Source: JAJDTQ01 sp965204235 (GTDB taxonomy: Bacteria > Desulfobacterota > Binatia > UBA9968 > JAJDTQ01). From it: DNA of 64,000 nt. Location: assembly GCA_965204235.1 (NCBI GenBank), contig OZ241979.1, positions 3,162,001 to 3,226,000 on the forward strand, read 5' to 3'. The notes beneath the pieces were generated by a model, which worked only from the letters and a program-made list of their open reading frames with translations, searched no databases and was not told where the DNA came from. Positions 1 to 9,710 of the stretch are shown here, piece by piece. Numbering within the stretch: position 1 is the first letter of the stretch; each line of letters begins with the position of its first letter. The position numbers and the translations under genes are program-made.

Positions 1-2
1 AA

Positions 3-662
3 ACCCGCCAGGCGGTGTGCCACGCCATCGACCGGGACAAGATCATCAAGACCCTGCTCCAGGGCCAGGCCAACCGTCTCGACGGTCCTCTGGGTCCGGG
101 GCAGTTGGGCTACAACCCGAACCTGAAGACCCGCTATACCTATGATCCCGAGAAGGCGCGGGAACTGCTGGCCAAGGCCGGCTATCCGGACGGGGTGGCG
201 GTGGAGCTGCAAACCCCGGTCAACCGCTACACCTTGGACAAGCAGGTGACCGAGGCCATGATCCCGATGCTCAACGCCGCGGGCTTCAAGGCCAGGCTGC
301 TGACGCCCGAGTGGCCCACGCTCTGGGCCAACGTGCAGAAGGGCAGGGTGCCGTTCTTCTACATGGGCCGGGGCGGCGTGCTCGACCCGAGCTCCGCCTT
401 CCACCAGTACTTCAGGAAGGGCGGGTCTCCGCGCATCGGCTTCTCCCATCCCGACCTGGACAAGGCGCTGGACATGGAGCAGCAGTCCTTCGACCCGGAA
501 GAACGGAACCGGCACCTCACCACGGCCATGGAGCTCATCACGGACTTGGCCCCCGCCTGCTTCATGTGGCGGCACCAGTTGCTGTGGGGAATGGCCAGCA
601 ACATCGACTATCAACCCCCGGCCGACGCCCGCATCTACGGCATGGACATCAGCGTCAAGTAG
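3..662 (+). CDS. ABC transporter substrate-binding protein, family 5 (C-terminal part)
   Basis: This is the carboxy-terminal part of a periplasmic receptor for an oligopeptide-type ABC importer (SBP_bac_5). The frame is already open at the window edge, so the N-terminus and signal peptide lie outside. The first visible residues, RQAVCHAIDRD, match the conserved helix of the family. They are followed by YDPEKARELLAKAGYPDG, the usual lobe-II sequence, and by a GGVLDPSSAFHQYF stretch near the ligand pocket. The protein ends with a family-typical short tail about 215 residues later. The gene closes on a TAG and is followed within 20 bases by a strong hairpin, so it ends its transcription unit. 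The substrate cannot be read from the sequence; peptides, glutathione and nickel are all possible. Confidence 0.85.
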   Translation, partial: TRQAVCHAIDRDKIIKTLLQGQANRLDGPLGPGQLGYNPNLKTRYTYDPEKARELLAKAGYPDGVAVELQTPVNRYTLDKQVTEAMIPMLNAAGFKARLLTPEWPTLWANVQKGRVPFFYMGRGGVLDPSSAFHQYFRKGGSPRIGFSHPDLDKALDMEQQSFDPEERNRHLTTAMELITDLAPACFMWRHQLLWGMASNIDYQPPADARIYGMDISVK

Positions 663-679
663 CAGGGTTCGGTTCCCAC

Positions 680-727
680 AAGGAGAGGGGCAGGCTGCCG
701 ACTTCGGCAGCCTGCCCCTCTCCTTTC
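680..727 (+). terminator. Rho-independent terminator after the solute-binding gene
   Basis: Two 20-22 base arms (680-701 and 704-725) are perfect reverse complements around a minimal loop. The 3' arm runs into TTTC. The stem is long and GC-rich and starts 18 bases after the stop codon. It may also terminate transcription from the opposite strand. Confidence 0.8.
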
Positions 728-802
728 ATGGTCGCGGGAAGCAGTCGTGAAGAACCCTGACGCCTCGAAGGCAGGTATCCGGGCGCAGGCGCGCCCGTCA
801 GA

Positions 803-1234
803 TCAACTCTTCTTCGCCGCAGGCGCGGGTTCCGGCGGCTCCATGTCCCATCCCCTGGTCGAAATGTCCATGATGACGCCGTTGGGTCCCCGCACCTTCT
901 GCTCGAAGTAGAAGCTGTCGTGCGGCCCCACCTTGTCGCCCAGTACCTCCACTTCGGTCTCGCCCAACCGGGAGTTGGCCTCTTCGAGGCTGTCCACCTG
1001 AAACCCCATGTGATGGAGCCCTTCGTAGCCGGCCCCGCCCGCCATGTCCGCGGCCTCGTCGGAGGGATAGTCCAGGAAGGCGAAGTTCACGTGCCCGTCC
1101 GACAGGAACACGCCGCTTCCCCGGGGCGACTCGGGCACCCGCTTGACGAACTTCAGACCGAAGACCTTCTGGTAGAAGGCCGCGGTCTTCTCCGGGTCCT
1201 TGGTGGCGATTGCGATATGTCTCAAGCGCGCCAT
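803..1234 (-). CDS. VOC (glyoxalase/bleomycin resistance) family protein
   Basis: A 143-residue single-domain protein of the vicinal oxygen chelate superfamily. It opens with RLRHIAIATKDPEKTAAFYQ, the classical first beta-alpha unit with a metal-ligand histidine at residue 7. The second half carries GLHHMGFQVDSLEEA and ends with a GPNGVIMDIS strand, where a glutamate metal ligand is usual and an aspartate is found. Members of this family are metal-dependent lyases, isomerases, dioxygenases or binding proteins, and the reaction cannot be assigned here. GGAGAAGGGG lies just upstream of the ATG. The C-terminal PAPAAKK tail is probably disordered. A relic of a second VOC gene sits 32 bases upstream on the same strand, so the two may once have formed a pair. 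Confidence 0.8.
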   Translation of the reverse strand: MARLRHIAIATKDPEKTAAFYQKVFGLKFVKRVPESPRGSGVFLSDGHVNFAFLDYPSDEAADMAGGAGYEGLHHMGFQVDSLEEANSRLGETEVEVLGDKVGPHDSFYFEQKVRGPNGVIMDISTRGWDMEPPEPAPAAKKS

Positions 1235-1266
1235 GTGTCACCCCTTCTCCGGGAACCCTCGCCGAA

Positions 1267-1375
1267 TCACATGGGCCAGCTATGCTCGGACACGTCCACG
1301 CGGTTGTCTTCGGGGTCCGTGATCCAGCTCTCCGCCCCCGGTGACGGAATACGGAAGGCATTGCCCTCATTTAGC
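1267..1375 (-). pseudogene. C-terminal remnant of a second VOC-family gene
   Basis: The minus strand reads NAFRIPSPGAESWITDPEDN and then RVDVSEHSWPM before a TGA at 1267-1269. The stretch ESWITDPEDNRV is the terminal strand and metal-ligand region of a VOC domain. No intact N-terminal half is present upstream, where the frame runs into low-information sequence. I interpret this as a decayed neighbour of the VOC gene at 803-1234. Confidence 0.45.
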
Positions 1376-1597
1376 CTTCCTTCGCCATCCCGTTCAACCC
1401 CTCGCTGCATCGCGGGGCGGGGTCGGGGCATCGACCCGGAAGCCGCGGCTGCCGGGTCGAGGTCCGCTCCCTTGACGTGTGATGCGTTGACGGCGATTCC
1501 GTGCTATCCATGGAAGCCGAGCTGCACCATGGACACACCATGGGCAGAAAGGCCCACAACAGGCCAAAACCAGCATGGAACCGTTCAGGAGCATGGA

Positions 1598-2395
1598 ATG
1601 GGCAGCTTCGAACAAGCCTTCAGCGATACCGAGAGGGCCGCGAAATCGACACTGGATTCGGCCGGGGAATTGATCCGGCTGGCCAAGCAGTTGCAGAAGG
1701 CGTCCAGGGAAGGGAACCTCGCCGCCATGAAAAGGGTCCAGGGGAGACTCGACGACGCGATGGGGTCCCTGGGGCAGACGGTGGCCAACGCGGTCCAGGC
1801 CTGGCCGTTCCGGGAGGGCGAGGAAGAGCAGTACCTCAGGGACGGATATTCGGCCGAGTTGCGCCGCATCGCCTCGGAGCAAGGACTGGACATGCACGAG
1901 CGGGACGACCGGCTGATCTCCCACCCCTCCGTGGTGCGCATCCTGCCCGGCGAACGCGCGGTCAGGGTCGACAAGAAGAAAGTATCCTCCATCAGACCGT
2001 CCCACTTGGCGGACGTCCTGTTGAAGAACCAGGAGAAGCCCGGCCGCTACCAGTCGGGCGCTTTCCTCGAATCCCTCTACGCCGTGTACTCGGATATCGT
2101 CAAGGAAGAGAATCCGGACCGCCTGGTGAGAATCGCGGTGCGGGTCGTGCCCCTGGAAAGGATCTACCGGCTGTTCACCTCCTTGCCCGGCAGTAGCCGG
2201 GACTACGACCGCACGGACTTCGCCAGGGACCTGTATATCCTGGATACGAAAGGACCCAAGCGCACGAAACAGGGCGCGGAGGTCTCCTTCCCGTCGTCCA
2301 CCGGCACACGGCGCTCGAAGGGAGTGTTTTCCTTCGTCGGACCGGATGGCCGCGACGTCCAGTACTACGGACTCCGGTTTACCGAGGGCGGCTGA
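1598..2395 (+). CDS. Coiled-coil protein of unknown function, first gene of ATPase/helicase operon
   Basis: I do not recognise this 265-residue protein. AGGA lies seven bases before the ATG at 1598, and the longer open frame upstream shows no good start. Residues 1-65 look like a long charged helix with heptad character (SAGELIRLAKQLQKASREGN), a likely coiled coil. A helical middle follows, and residues 200-265 are basic and probably beta-rich, ending in VQYYGLRFTEGG. There is no signal peptide or membrane segment. Its TGA overlaps the ATG of the next gene (TGATG), so translation is coupled to the first BrxD-like ATPase. A role as adaptor or DNA-contacting subunit of the operon is inference from position only. 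Confidence 0.8.
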   Translation: MGSFEQAFSDTERAAKSTLDSAGELIRLAKQLQKASREGNLAAMKRVQGRLDDAMGSLGQTVANAVQAWPFREGEEEQYLRDGYSAELRRIASEQGLDMHERDDRLISHPSVVRILPGERAVRVDKKKVSSIRPSHLADVLLKNQEKPGRYQSGAFLESLYAVYSDIVKEENPDRLVRIAVRVVPLERIYRLFTSLPGSSRDYDRTDFARDLYILDTKGPKRTKQGAEVSFPSSTGTRRSKGVFSFVGPDGRDVQYYGLRFTEGG

Positions 2396-3354
2396 TGGCG
2401 AACCGCATCCCTCTGCGAGACTGGCTGCAATACATGGACGACGAGTACCTGTCCGCCTTCGTCAGGGACGGCGGCGCCTCCGTCAAGTTCGCCGTCACCG
2501 CGGACGAGTTGAAACCCGCCTTGCACGAAGCCGTAGCCGAGCGTTGCCGGAAGTTGGACTACGTTTTCGCGACCTTGGACGCCGCGGCCATGCGAGCGCA
2601 CATGCCGCAGGACCTATTCTTCGGGCTGGCTCGCCAGATCGACTGGCGGCGCCTGGCCCGGCGGCTGATCCTGCGGCTGGCGGGCGACAAGGGTTACAAG
2701 GTCGAAGGCGTGGACCCCGGAGCGTCCGGCAACGTCTTTGCCGCGGTGGCCGACCGCAACGCCATCGACTTGCAGTTCTTCCTTCAGGACATCCGCCCGG
2801 AAATACAGCAGCGCGTCTTCAAGAACCGGGGGATGGCCAGGGACTTCCGAGTGGCCATGAGTCAACTCTGCCTCATGGAGAACACTCGCGACCGCGGCGA
2901 GTACGACGGCCAGCCCGTACTGGAGTGGCTGACCGGCGCCAACACGCGGGTCAGCAGCGTACGTCCCTTTTCCATCTACACCGGCATCCACCGCACCACC
3001 GCCCGGTACTTCATCGAATCCGCCCTCCACTGGGTCCGTCTGGCAGGGTATGCCGGGACCGTCGTCCTGCTGGACAACTCCCGAGTCACCCTGGCCCGCA
3101 ACCCCAGGGACGGCAAGCAGTACTACACCCGGGCCATGGCCATGGACCACTACGAACTGCTGCGCGAGTTCATCGACGACATCGACCGGTTGTCGGGAAC
3201 CCTCCTGGTGGTGGTCGCCAACTCCGAATTCGTGGACGAAAGCGCCGGGTCCAGAGGCTATGGCATCTACCAGGCCCTGCGCACCAGGATCATGGACGAC
3301 GTTCGAGACCGGAACCTGGTCAACCCCGTCGCTTCCCTCGTGCGATTGTCCTGA
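2395..3354 (+). CDS. BrxD/DUF2791-like protein lacking a P-loop
   Basis: A 319-residue protein that resembles DUF2791 (BrxC/BrxD-type, BREX-associated) proteins, mainly in its second half. Diagnostic segments are SSVRPFSIYTGIHRTTARYF, GYAGTVVLLDNSRV and a closing RTRIMDDVRDRNLVNPVASL. The segment in the Walker B position reads VVLLDN, with asparagine where a catalytic glutamate is expected. No GxxxxGK(S/T) sequence occurs anywhere, so nucleotide hydrolysis by this subunit looks unlikely. The start is fixed by a one-base overlap with the preceding stop. The next gene, an intact ATPase of the same broad family, begins 15 bases downstream after AAGGGAG. I infer that this is a structural partner of that ATPase. 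Confidence 0.75.
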   Translation: MANRIPLRDWLQYMDDEYLSAFVRDGGASVKFAVTADELKPALHEAVAERCRKLDYVFATLDAAAMRAHMPQDLFFGLARQIDWRRLARRLILRLAGDKGYKVEGVDPGASGNVFAAVADRNAIDLQFFLQDIRPEIQQRVFKNRGMARDFRVAMSQLCLMENTRDRGEYDGQPVLEWLTGANTRVSSVRPFSIYTGIHRTTARYFIESALHWVRLAGYAGTVVLLDNSRVTLARNPRDGKQYYTRAMAMDHYELLREFIDDIDRLSGTLLVVVANSEFVDESAGSRGYGIYQALRTRIMDDVRDRNLVNPVASLVRLS

Positions 3355-3369
3355 AGGGAGCTGCTCGTC

Positions 3370-4641
3370 ATGCTTGCGGATGAACCCTCGGTCCTGTCCT
3401 GCAGACGCGCCATCGAAGCGCTCCGCAACGGCGTTCCCAACGGGGACGCCGTGGAGATCCTGGGCTGCAACCAGCCCCGGGCGGTAGGCCGGTTCACGGA
3501 CCTGTTGGCCAGGGTCACGGACGCGGACGAACCGCCCGACAGCTCCTTGGGAATGCTGGTCTCCGGCGATTTCGGTTCAGGCAAGTCCCACCTGCTGACC
3601 CATCTGGAGCGCCAAGCCCTGTCACAGGGCTTCGTTTGCAGCAAGGTGGCCATCAGCAAGGAGACGCCCCTCCACGACCTGGGCAAGGTGTTCCAGTCGG
3701 CGGTGGAGAACGGGCGGGCGCCGGGGCACGCCGGGCGGCTGATGGAAGAACTGGGGCAAGCCCTGAAACCGGACTCCCCGGCCTATGCAGCCTTCTTCCG
3801 GTGGGCCGACAAGGCCGCTCACGACAACCTTCTCAGTCCGATCTTCCCGGCGAGCCTGACGGTCCATGAAAGGTCGGAAGACCTGGAGCTCAAGGGTCAG
3901 GTCGAAGCGTTCTGGGCGGGCGACCGGATAAAGGTATCGACCATCAAGGACGGCTTGAGGAAGATCGGACAATTGCAGAACTACCCGTTTCGCGCGCCCA
4001 AGACGGCCGACCTGCCTCCGCAGCGCTTGCGGTTCGCCAACGAGCTCATCCGAGGCGCCGGTTTCAAGGGCTGGGTGGTGCTGCTGGACGAGATCGAGTT
4101 GATCGGCTCCTACACGCTCCTGCAACGGGGCAGGTCCTATGCGGAGTTGGCCCGCTGGCAGGGGAAGGCCCACAACGAACCCTGTCCGGGACTGGTCGCC
4201 GTCGGCACCGTGACCGACGATTTCGCACTCGCGGTCATCAGCCCCGACGGGCGCAAGAAGGACCGCGACTACATCGGCGCGAAGTTGAACGGCAGCCGAT
4301 ACAAAGGCATCACCGCCCGCGCCGAGACCGGGATGCGCCTGCTGGAACGCGAATGCCTGCCGCTGGCTTCGCCCACCGAAACCGACGTCCGGGAAACCGT
4401 GGAGAAGCTGCGGAGGATCTACGGCGCCGCCTACGGCTGGGACGCGCCGGCGCTTCGAGGAGATACGGGAGGCGCCGGGTTCCAGAACCGGATGCGGTAC
4501 AAAGTCCGCGCCTCCATCAACGAGTGGGACCTGCTCAGGTTCTACCCCGGCTCCCGCCCGGAGATCGAAGGAGACGAGTTCCGCCACGTCTATGAGGTGA
4601 ACGCCGAACTGGAACGAGGTTCCGGGGACGACGCCGAATAG
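3370..4641 (+). CDS. BrxD-family P-loop ATPase (DUF2791)
   Basis: A 423-residue ATP-binding protein of the BREX-associated BrxD/DUF2791 family. The N-terminus has the family hallmark RRAIEALRNGVPNGDAVEIL. Walker A is GDFGSGKS at residues 66-73, followed by the family motif SKVAISKETPLHD. Walker B is WVVLLDEIELIG with D240 and E241. The C-terminal third is helical, as expected for an AAA-like lid. In known BREX type 2 clusters such ATPases accompany helicases, but here no pglX methylase or pglZ phosphatase is nearby. The ATG has AAGGGAG upstream. The gene is third in a tight operon and is followed after 36 bases by the SNF2 helicase. Function in anti-phage defence is inference from family and arrangement. 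Confidence 0.85.
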   Translation: MLADEPSVLSCRRAIEALRNGVPNGDAVEILGCNQPRAVGRFTDLLARVTDADEPPDSSLGMLVSGDFGSGKSHLLTHLERQALSQGFVCSKVAISKETPLHDLGKVFQSAVENGRAPGHAGRLMEELGQALKPDSPAYAAFFRWADKAAHDNLLSPIFPASLTVHERSEDLELKGQVEAFWAGDRIKVSTIKDGLRKIGQLQNYPFRAPKTADLPPQRLRFANELIRGAGFKGWVVLLDEIELIGSYTLLQRGRSYAELARWQGKAHNEPCPGLVAVGTVTDDFALAVISPDGRKKDRDYIGAKLNGSRYKGITARAETGMRLLERECLPLASPTETDVRETVEKLRRIYGAAYGWDAPALRGDTGGAGFQNRMRYKVRASINEWDLLRFYPGSRPEIEGDEFRHVYEVNAELERGSGDDAE

Positions 4642-4677
4642 CAGGCGGCCGTCCCTTGCTCCGGAGGGTATGCTGTA

Positions 4678-6777
<2,100 letters not shown>

Positions 6778-6799
6778 ACGCACCCGGAGGAAAGCGCAA

Positions 6800-6844
6800 A
6801 TGAGGTCCGAGCTTCGTCATCCCTTGCCGCGGGGACCCCGGTGA
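6800..6844 (+). CDS. Possible 14-residue leader ORF coupled to the SDR gene
   Basis: An ATG with a strong GGAGGAAA ribosome site opens a 14-codon frame whose TGA (6842-6844) overlaps the GTG start of the next gene (GTGA). The GTG itself has no clear ribosome site. Translation of the small frame could therefore deliver ribosomes to the SDR gene. No attenuator-like codon run is visible. This is a reading of start signals, not a recognised peptide. Confidence 0.3.
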   Translation: MRSELRHPLPRGPR

Positions 6845-7881
6845 CGGGTCCGAAAACCGTACTGGTCACGGGCGCGAGCGGCTTCATCGCCAAGCGGGTG
6901 GCGCTCGAGCTGCTGAACGCGGGTTACCACGTGGTGGGCTCGCTGCGGTCGGACTCGCGCCGGAACGAGGTCCGGGACGCGGTCCGGCCGCACCTCGCCG
7001 ACGCCGACCGCCTCGACCGGCGTCTGCGCTTCGTGCTGCTGGACCTCAACCACGACGAGGGTTGGAGCGAAGCCATGACCGGCGTGGACGTGCTGATGCA
7101 CACGGCGTCGCCCGTGCCCATGAGGCAGCCCCGGGACGAGAACGACCTCATCCGCCCCGCGGTGGGAGGAACGTTGCGGGCGCTCCGCGCCGCCCACGCA
7201 GCCGGCATCCGCCGCGTGGTGCTGACATCCTCCTCCGCCGCGGTCACCAACGTGGCCTGCGGCCCGGGGACGAGCAGGTTCGACGAGACGGACTGGAGCG
7301 ACCCCTCGTGGCCCGGGATCTCGCCCTACTCCAAGTCGAAGACGCTGGCGGAACGGGCGGCGTGGGACTTCGTGGAGAGCACGGCGCCGGAGATGGAACT
7401 CACCGCCATCAACCCCTGCCTCGTCCTCGGCCGTCCCCTCGACGACCTCTACGGATCCTCGCTGCGCATCGTGGAACGGCTGCTCCGGGGCCGGGACCCC
7501 GTGGTGCCCAACGTGGGCATATCCGTGGTGGACGTGGCGGACGTGGCCCGCATGCACGTCCGCGCCATTGCGGCCCCGGGCGCCGCGGGCAAGCGCATCC
7601 TCGGCGCCGCGGAGTTCATGTGGATCGCGGAAATGGCCGGGACGCTGAAGGCTGCCTACCCCCAATGCAGGATCCCCGTGAGGGTCGGGCCCGACTTCAT
7701 GGCCCGCTTGTGGGGGATCTTCGACCGGCAGATCCGGTCCATCACGCCTCTTCTCGGACGGCGCTACGAACTGGACAGCGCCCGGGCCCGGAGCCTGCTG
7801 GACATCGACTTCATTCCGGCCGGAGAGAGCCTCCTCGCCGCGGCCGCCTACATCATGGAACGCGGTCTGGCCGGACGGTAG
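6841..7881 (+). CDS. NAD(P)-dependent extended SDR, dihydroflavonol/cinnamoyl-CoA reductase-like
   Basis: A 346-residue extended short-chain dehydrogenase. The N-terminal Rossmann motif is VTGASGFIAKRVALELL and the catalytic tyrosine and lysine lie in PYSKSKTLAERAAW (YxxxK). A serine run, VVLTSSSAAV, supplies the catalytic serine. The sequence AINPCLVLGRPL and the C-terminal half match the dihydroflavonol-4-reductase and cinnamoyl-CoA reductase branch, which reduces carbonyls on varied substrates. The start is taken as the GTG at 6841, which overlaps the stop of a small frame with a much better ribosome site. It lies 63 bases after the helicase gene on the same strand but is unlikely to belong to that system. 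The substrate is unknown. Confidence 0.82.
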   Translation: MTGPKTVLVTGASGFIAKRVALELLNAGYHVVGSLRSDSRRNEVRDAVRPHLADADRLDRRLRFVLLDLNHDEGWSEAMTGVDVLMHTASPVPMRQPRDENDLIRPAVGGTLRALRAAHAAGIRRVVLTSSSAAVTNVACGPGTSRFDETDWSDPSWPGISPYSKSKTLAERAAWDFVESTAPEMELTAINPCLVLGRPLDDLYGSSLRIVERLLRGRDPVVPNVGISVVDVADVARMHVRAIAAPGAAGKRILGAAEFMWIAEMAGTLKAAYPQCRIPVRVGPDFMARLWGIFDRQIRSITPLLGRRYELDSARARSLLDIDFIPAGESLLAAAAYIMERGLAGR

Positions 7882-7935
7882 GCCCTTGCGAATCGAACCG
7901 TTCCGTGCGCGCCCGCGGGAAACGGAACCACGCCC

Positions 7936-8349
7936 TCAGAGGCCGGCCTTCGCCTTGATCTTGTCCACCAGCCGCACGGCCACGTCGATGTCCTCCTGCA
8001 TGGTGCGGCCGCTCACGCCCACCGCGCCCGCGGCCGCGCCGTCCCGGTCCCTGATGAGGACGCCGCCGCCGATGGACGTCAGGTTGGCGTCGCCGTAGGC
8101 GGCGATGCCGCGGTCGCCCACCATCTTCTCGATCTCCACCGAGTCCCGCCCGAACCACACCGCGGAATAGCCCTTGTTGTGGGAGAGTATGCTCGACCGG
8201 TAGGGCGCGCCGTCCATGCGGGTGTAGTGCAGCAGCTCCCGGTGCGCGTCGAGGACCGCGAAGGACACCGGCCGCCCGGTCTCGTTTGCCAGTTCGTCGA
8301 GCAGTTCCGCAGCGGATTCGTGTATCGCCTTGTGCGACAAGTCTGCCAT
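7936..8349 (-). CDS. GlcG/HbpS family heme-binding-like protein (DUF336)
   Basis: A 137-residue protein of the GlcG/HbpS (DUF336) family. It shows the family pattern of an N-terminal helix, PVSFAVLDAHRELLHYTRMD, then YRSSILSHNKGYSAVWFGR and a glycine-rich YGDANLTSIGGGVLIRD strand. The end is AAAGAVGVSGRTMQEDIDVA, which is highly typical. Members bind heme or cobalamin-like ligands, or act beside glycolate and diol oxidising enzymes; the ligand here is not known. The ATG at 8349 has GGAGGT close upstream on the minus strand. A longer open frame upstream runs through a dispersed repeat and is not coding. The gene is divergent from the bicupin at 8613. Confidence 0.83.
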   Translation of the reverse strand: MADLSHKAIHESAAELLDELANETGRPVSFAVLDAHRELLHYTRMDGAPYRSSILSHNKGYSAVWFGRDSVEIEKMVGDRGIAAYGDANLTSIGGGVLIRDRDGAAAGAVGVSGRTMQEDIDVAVRLVDKIKAKAGL

Positions 8350-8383
8350 GTGGGTAACCTCCGTCGGGTCATGGAGTGATGAT

Positions 8384-8451
8384 GGGAAACCCTGAACGAT
8401 TGCCCTCGTTCGTCCTGAGCGAAGCGAAGTCGAAGGACGCGCTCTCCAGCC
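8384..8451 (+). repeat. Dispersed inverted-repeat element, copy 1
   Basis: It begins GGGAAACCCTGAACGATTGC and carries the core GTCCTGAGCGAAGCGAAG followed by TCGAAGGAC. The core is an imperfect palindrome (GTCCT to AGGAC). Only the left terminal segment is kept in this copy. Related copies lie near 25.3, 31.5, 41.8, 44.9 and 46.4 kb. Confidence 0.75.
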
Positions 8452-8544
8452 TGTTCTCTTATTGAGCGCCGCACGCGGAGTCAAGCGACGGCGGGTCCGT
8501 CCCGGGTACGGTCACGGCGGGGAGCCCTCGTCCCGGCCGCCGCG

Positions 8545-8573
8545 TTGATTCTTCGACCCCGCGAAGGTATAGC
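8545..8573 (+). promoter_or_regulatory. Sigma70-like promoter for the bicupin gene
   Basis: TTGATT at 8545-8550 and TATAGC at 8568-8573 are separated by 17 bases. The expected transcript start, near 8580, lies after the ATG at 8577. That supports translation from the downstream GTG at 8613. Confidence 0.5.
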
Positions 8574-8612
8574 CTGATGGGGCAGTACGGCCAGGACGGA
8601 AAGGAGAGCTGC

Positions 8613-9686
8613 GTGCGGAAGGGTCAAAGAGCGGAGCTGGGCGGCCGCACCCCTTACCAGAAGTGGGTCGCGTCTCAGGGCATACCGGTCCTCAGGGAGT
8701 TCTACGTGAAGGACCTCGGGGCCGTGGAGCTGGCGCCGTGGGAGTGGAAGGGCGGGCTGGGAGCGTACCTCAACCTCATCGGCACCGGGGAGAGCAACGA
8801 CTCCTACGTCTGCGAGATCCCTCCGGGCAAGAGCCTTCATGCGCAGCGCTACCTGTTCGAGGAGATGATCTACGTGGTGAGCGGGCGCGGGGCCACCTCC
8901 GTGTGGAACGACGACGGCCGCAAGAGCACCTTCGAGTGGGGCGCCGGAAGCGTGTTCTCCCCTCCCCTCAACACCTGGCGCCAGCACTTCAACGGAAGCG
9001 GCTCGGAGCCCGCGCGCTTCTTCGCCGTGACCTCCGCGCCGCTCGTGATCAACCTGTTCCACAACACGGACTTCGTCTTCGACAACCCGTTCGCCTTCGA
9101 CGACCGGTTCGACGGCCTCGAAGACTATTTCTCCGGCAAGGGCGAGCAGTACGACTTCCGCGCCATCAAGGTGTGGGACACCAACTTCATCGCGGACGCA
9201 AGGTCCATCGACCTCTACACGCGCGAGAACCGGGGCGCGGGCGGCCGGTTCCTGGGCATCGAGCTGTCCGAGAACTCCATGACCGCGCACATCGCCGAGT
9301 TCCCGGTGGGCACCTACAAGAAGGCGCACCGCCACGGGCCCGGGGCCCACGTGGTGATCCTCGGCGGCAAGGGGTTCTCCCTGATGTGGCCGGAGGGATC
9401 GGACATCCGGAAGTTCGACTGGGGCGAGCGAAGCGTGGTCGTGCCGCCGGAGATGTGGTTCCACCAGCACTTCAACTCCGGCGCCGTCCCCGCCCGGTAC
9501 CTGGCGCTGCGCTGGAACAGCCGCAAGTTCCCCATGAGGGAGAAGGGCTTCGGCACGGACAAGAGCGTGAGAGAGGGAGGCGACCAGATCGAGTACGAGG
9601 ACGAGGACCCCGGGATCCGCGAGATCTTCGAGCGGGAGCTCGCCCGGGAAGGGTTGCAGTCCAGGATGGCGGCGGTCACGGGCTGA
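8613..9686 (+). CDS. Bicupin-domain protein
   Basis: A 357-residue protein with two cupin barrels. The N-terminal barrel holds GKSLHAQRYLFEEMIYVVSG and a WRQHFNGSG second motif. The C-terminal barrel holds KKAHRHGPGAHVVILGGKGF and WFHQHFNSG, a well-kept set of metal-binding histidines, so metal is probably bound in the second barrel. I start it at GTG 8613, because AAGGAG sits six bases before it and a promoter at 8545-8573 would begin transcription after the alternative ATG at 8577. It is a paralogue of the minus-strand bicupin at 25445-26545. The neighbour downstream is a solute-binding protein. Dioxygenase or sugar/acid isomerase roles are both possible; the reaction is unknown. Confidence 0.82.
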   Translation: MRKGQRAELGGRTPYQKWVASQGIPVLREFYVKDLGAVELAPWEWKGGLGAYLNLIGTGESNDSYVCEIPPGKSLHAQRYLFEEMIYVVSGRGATSVWNDDGRKSTFEWGAGSVFSPPLNTWRQHFNGSGSEPARFFAVTSAPLVINLFHNTDFVFDNPFAFDDRFDGLEDYFSGKGEQYDFRAIKVWDTNFIADARSIDLYTRENRGAGGRFLGIELSENSMTAHIAEFPVGTYKKAHRHGPGAHVVILGGKGFSLMWPEGSDIRKFDWGERSVVVPPEMWFHQHFNSGAVPARYLALRWNSRKFPMREKGFGTDKSVREGGDQIEYEDEDPGIREIFERELAREGLQSRMAAVTG

Positions 9687-9710
9687 CCGGAGCCGCCGAA
9701 AGGTCACGTC

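Noticed and set aside
8577..8612. ATG 8577 as the bicupin start
   Set aside because: A TTGATT-17-TATAGC promoter would start transcription around 8580, and AAGGAG directly precedes the GTG at 8613.
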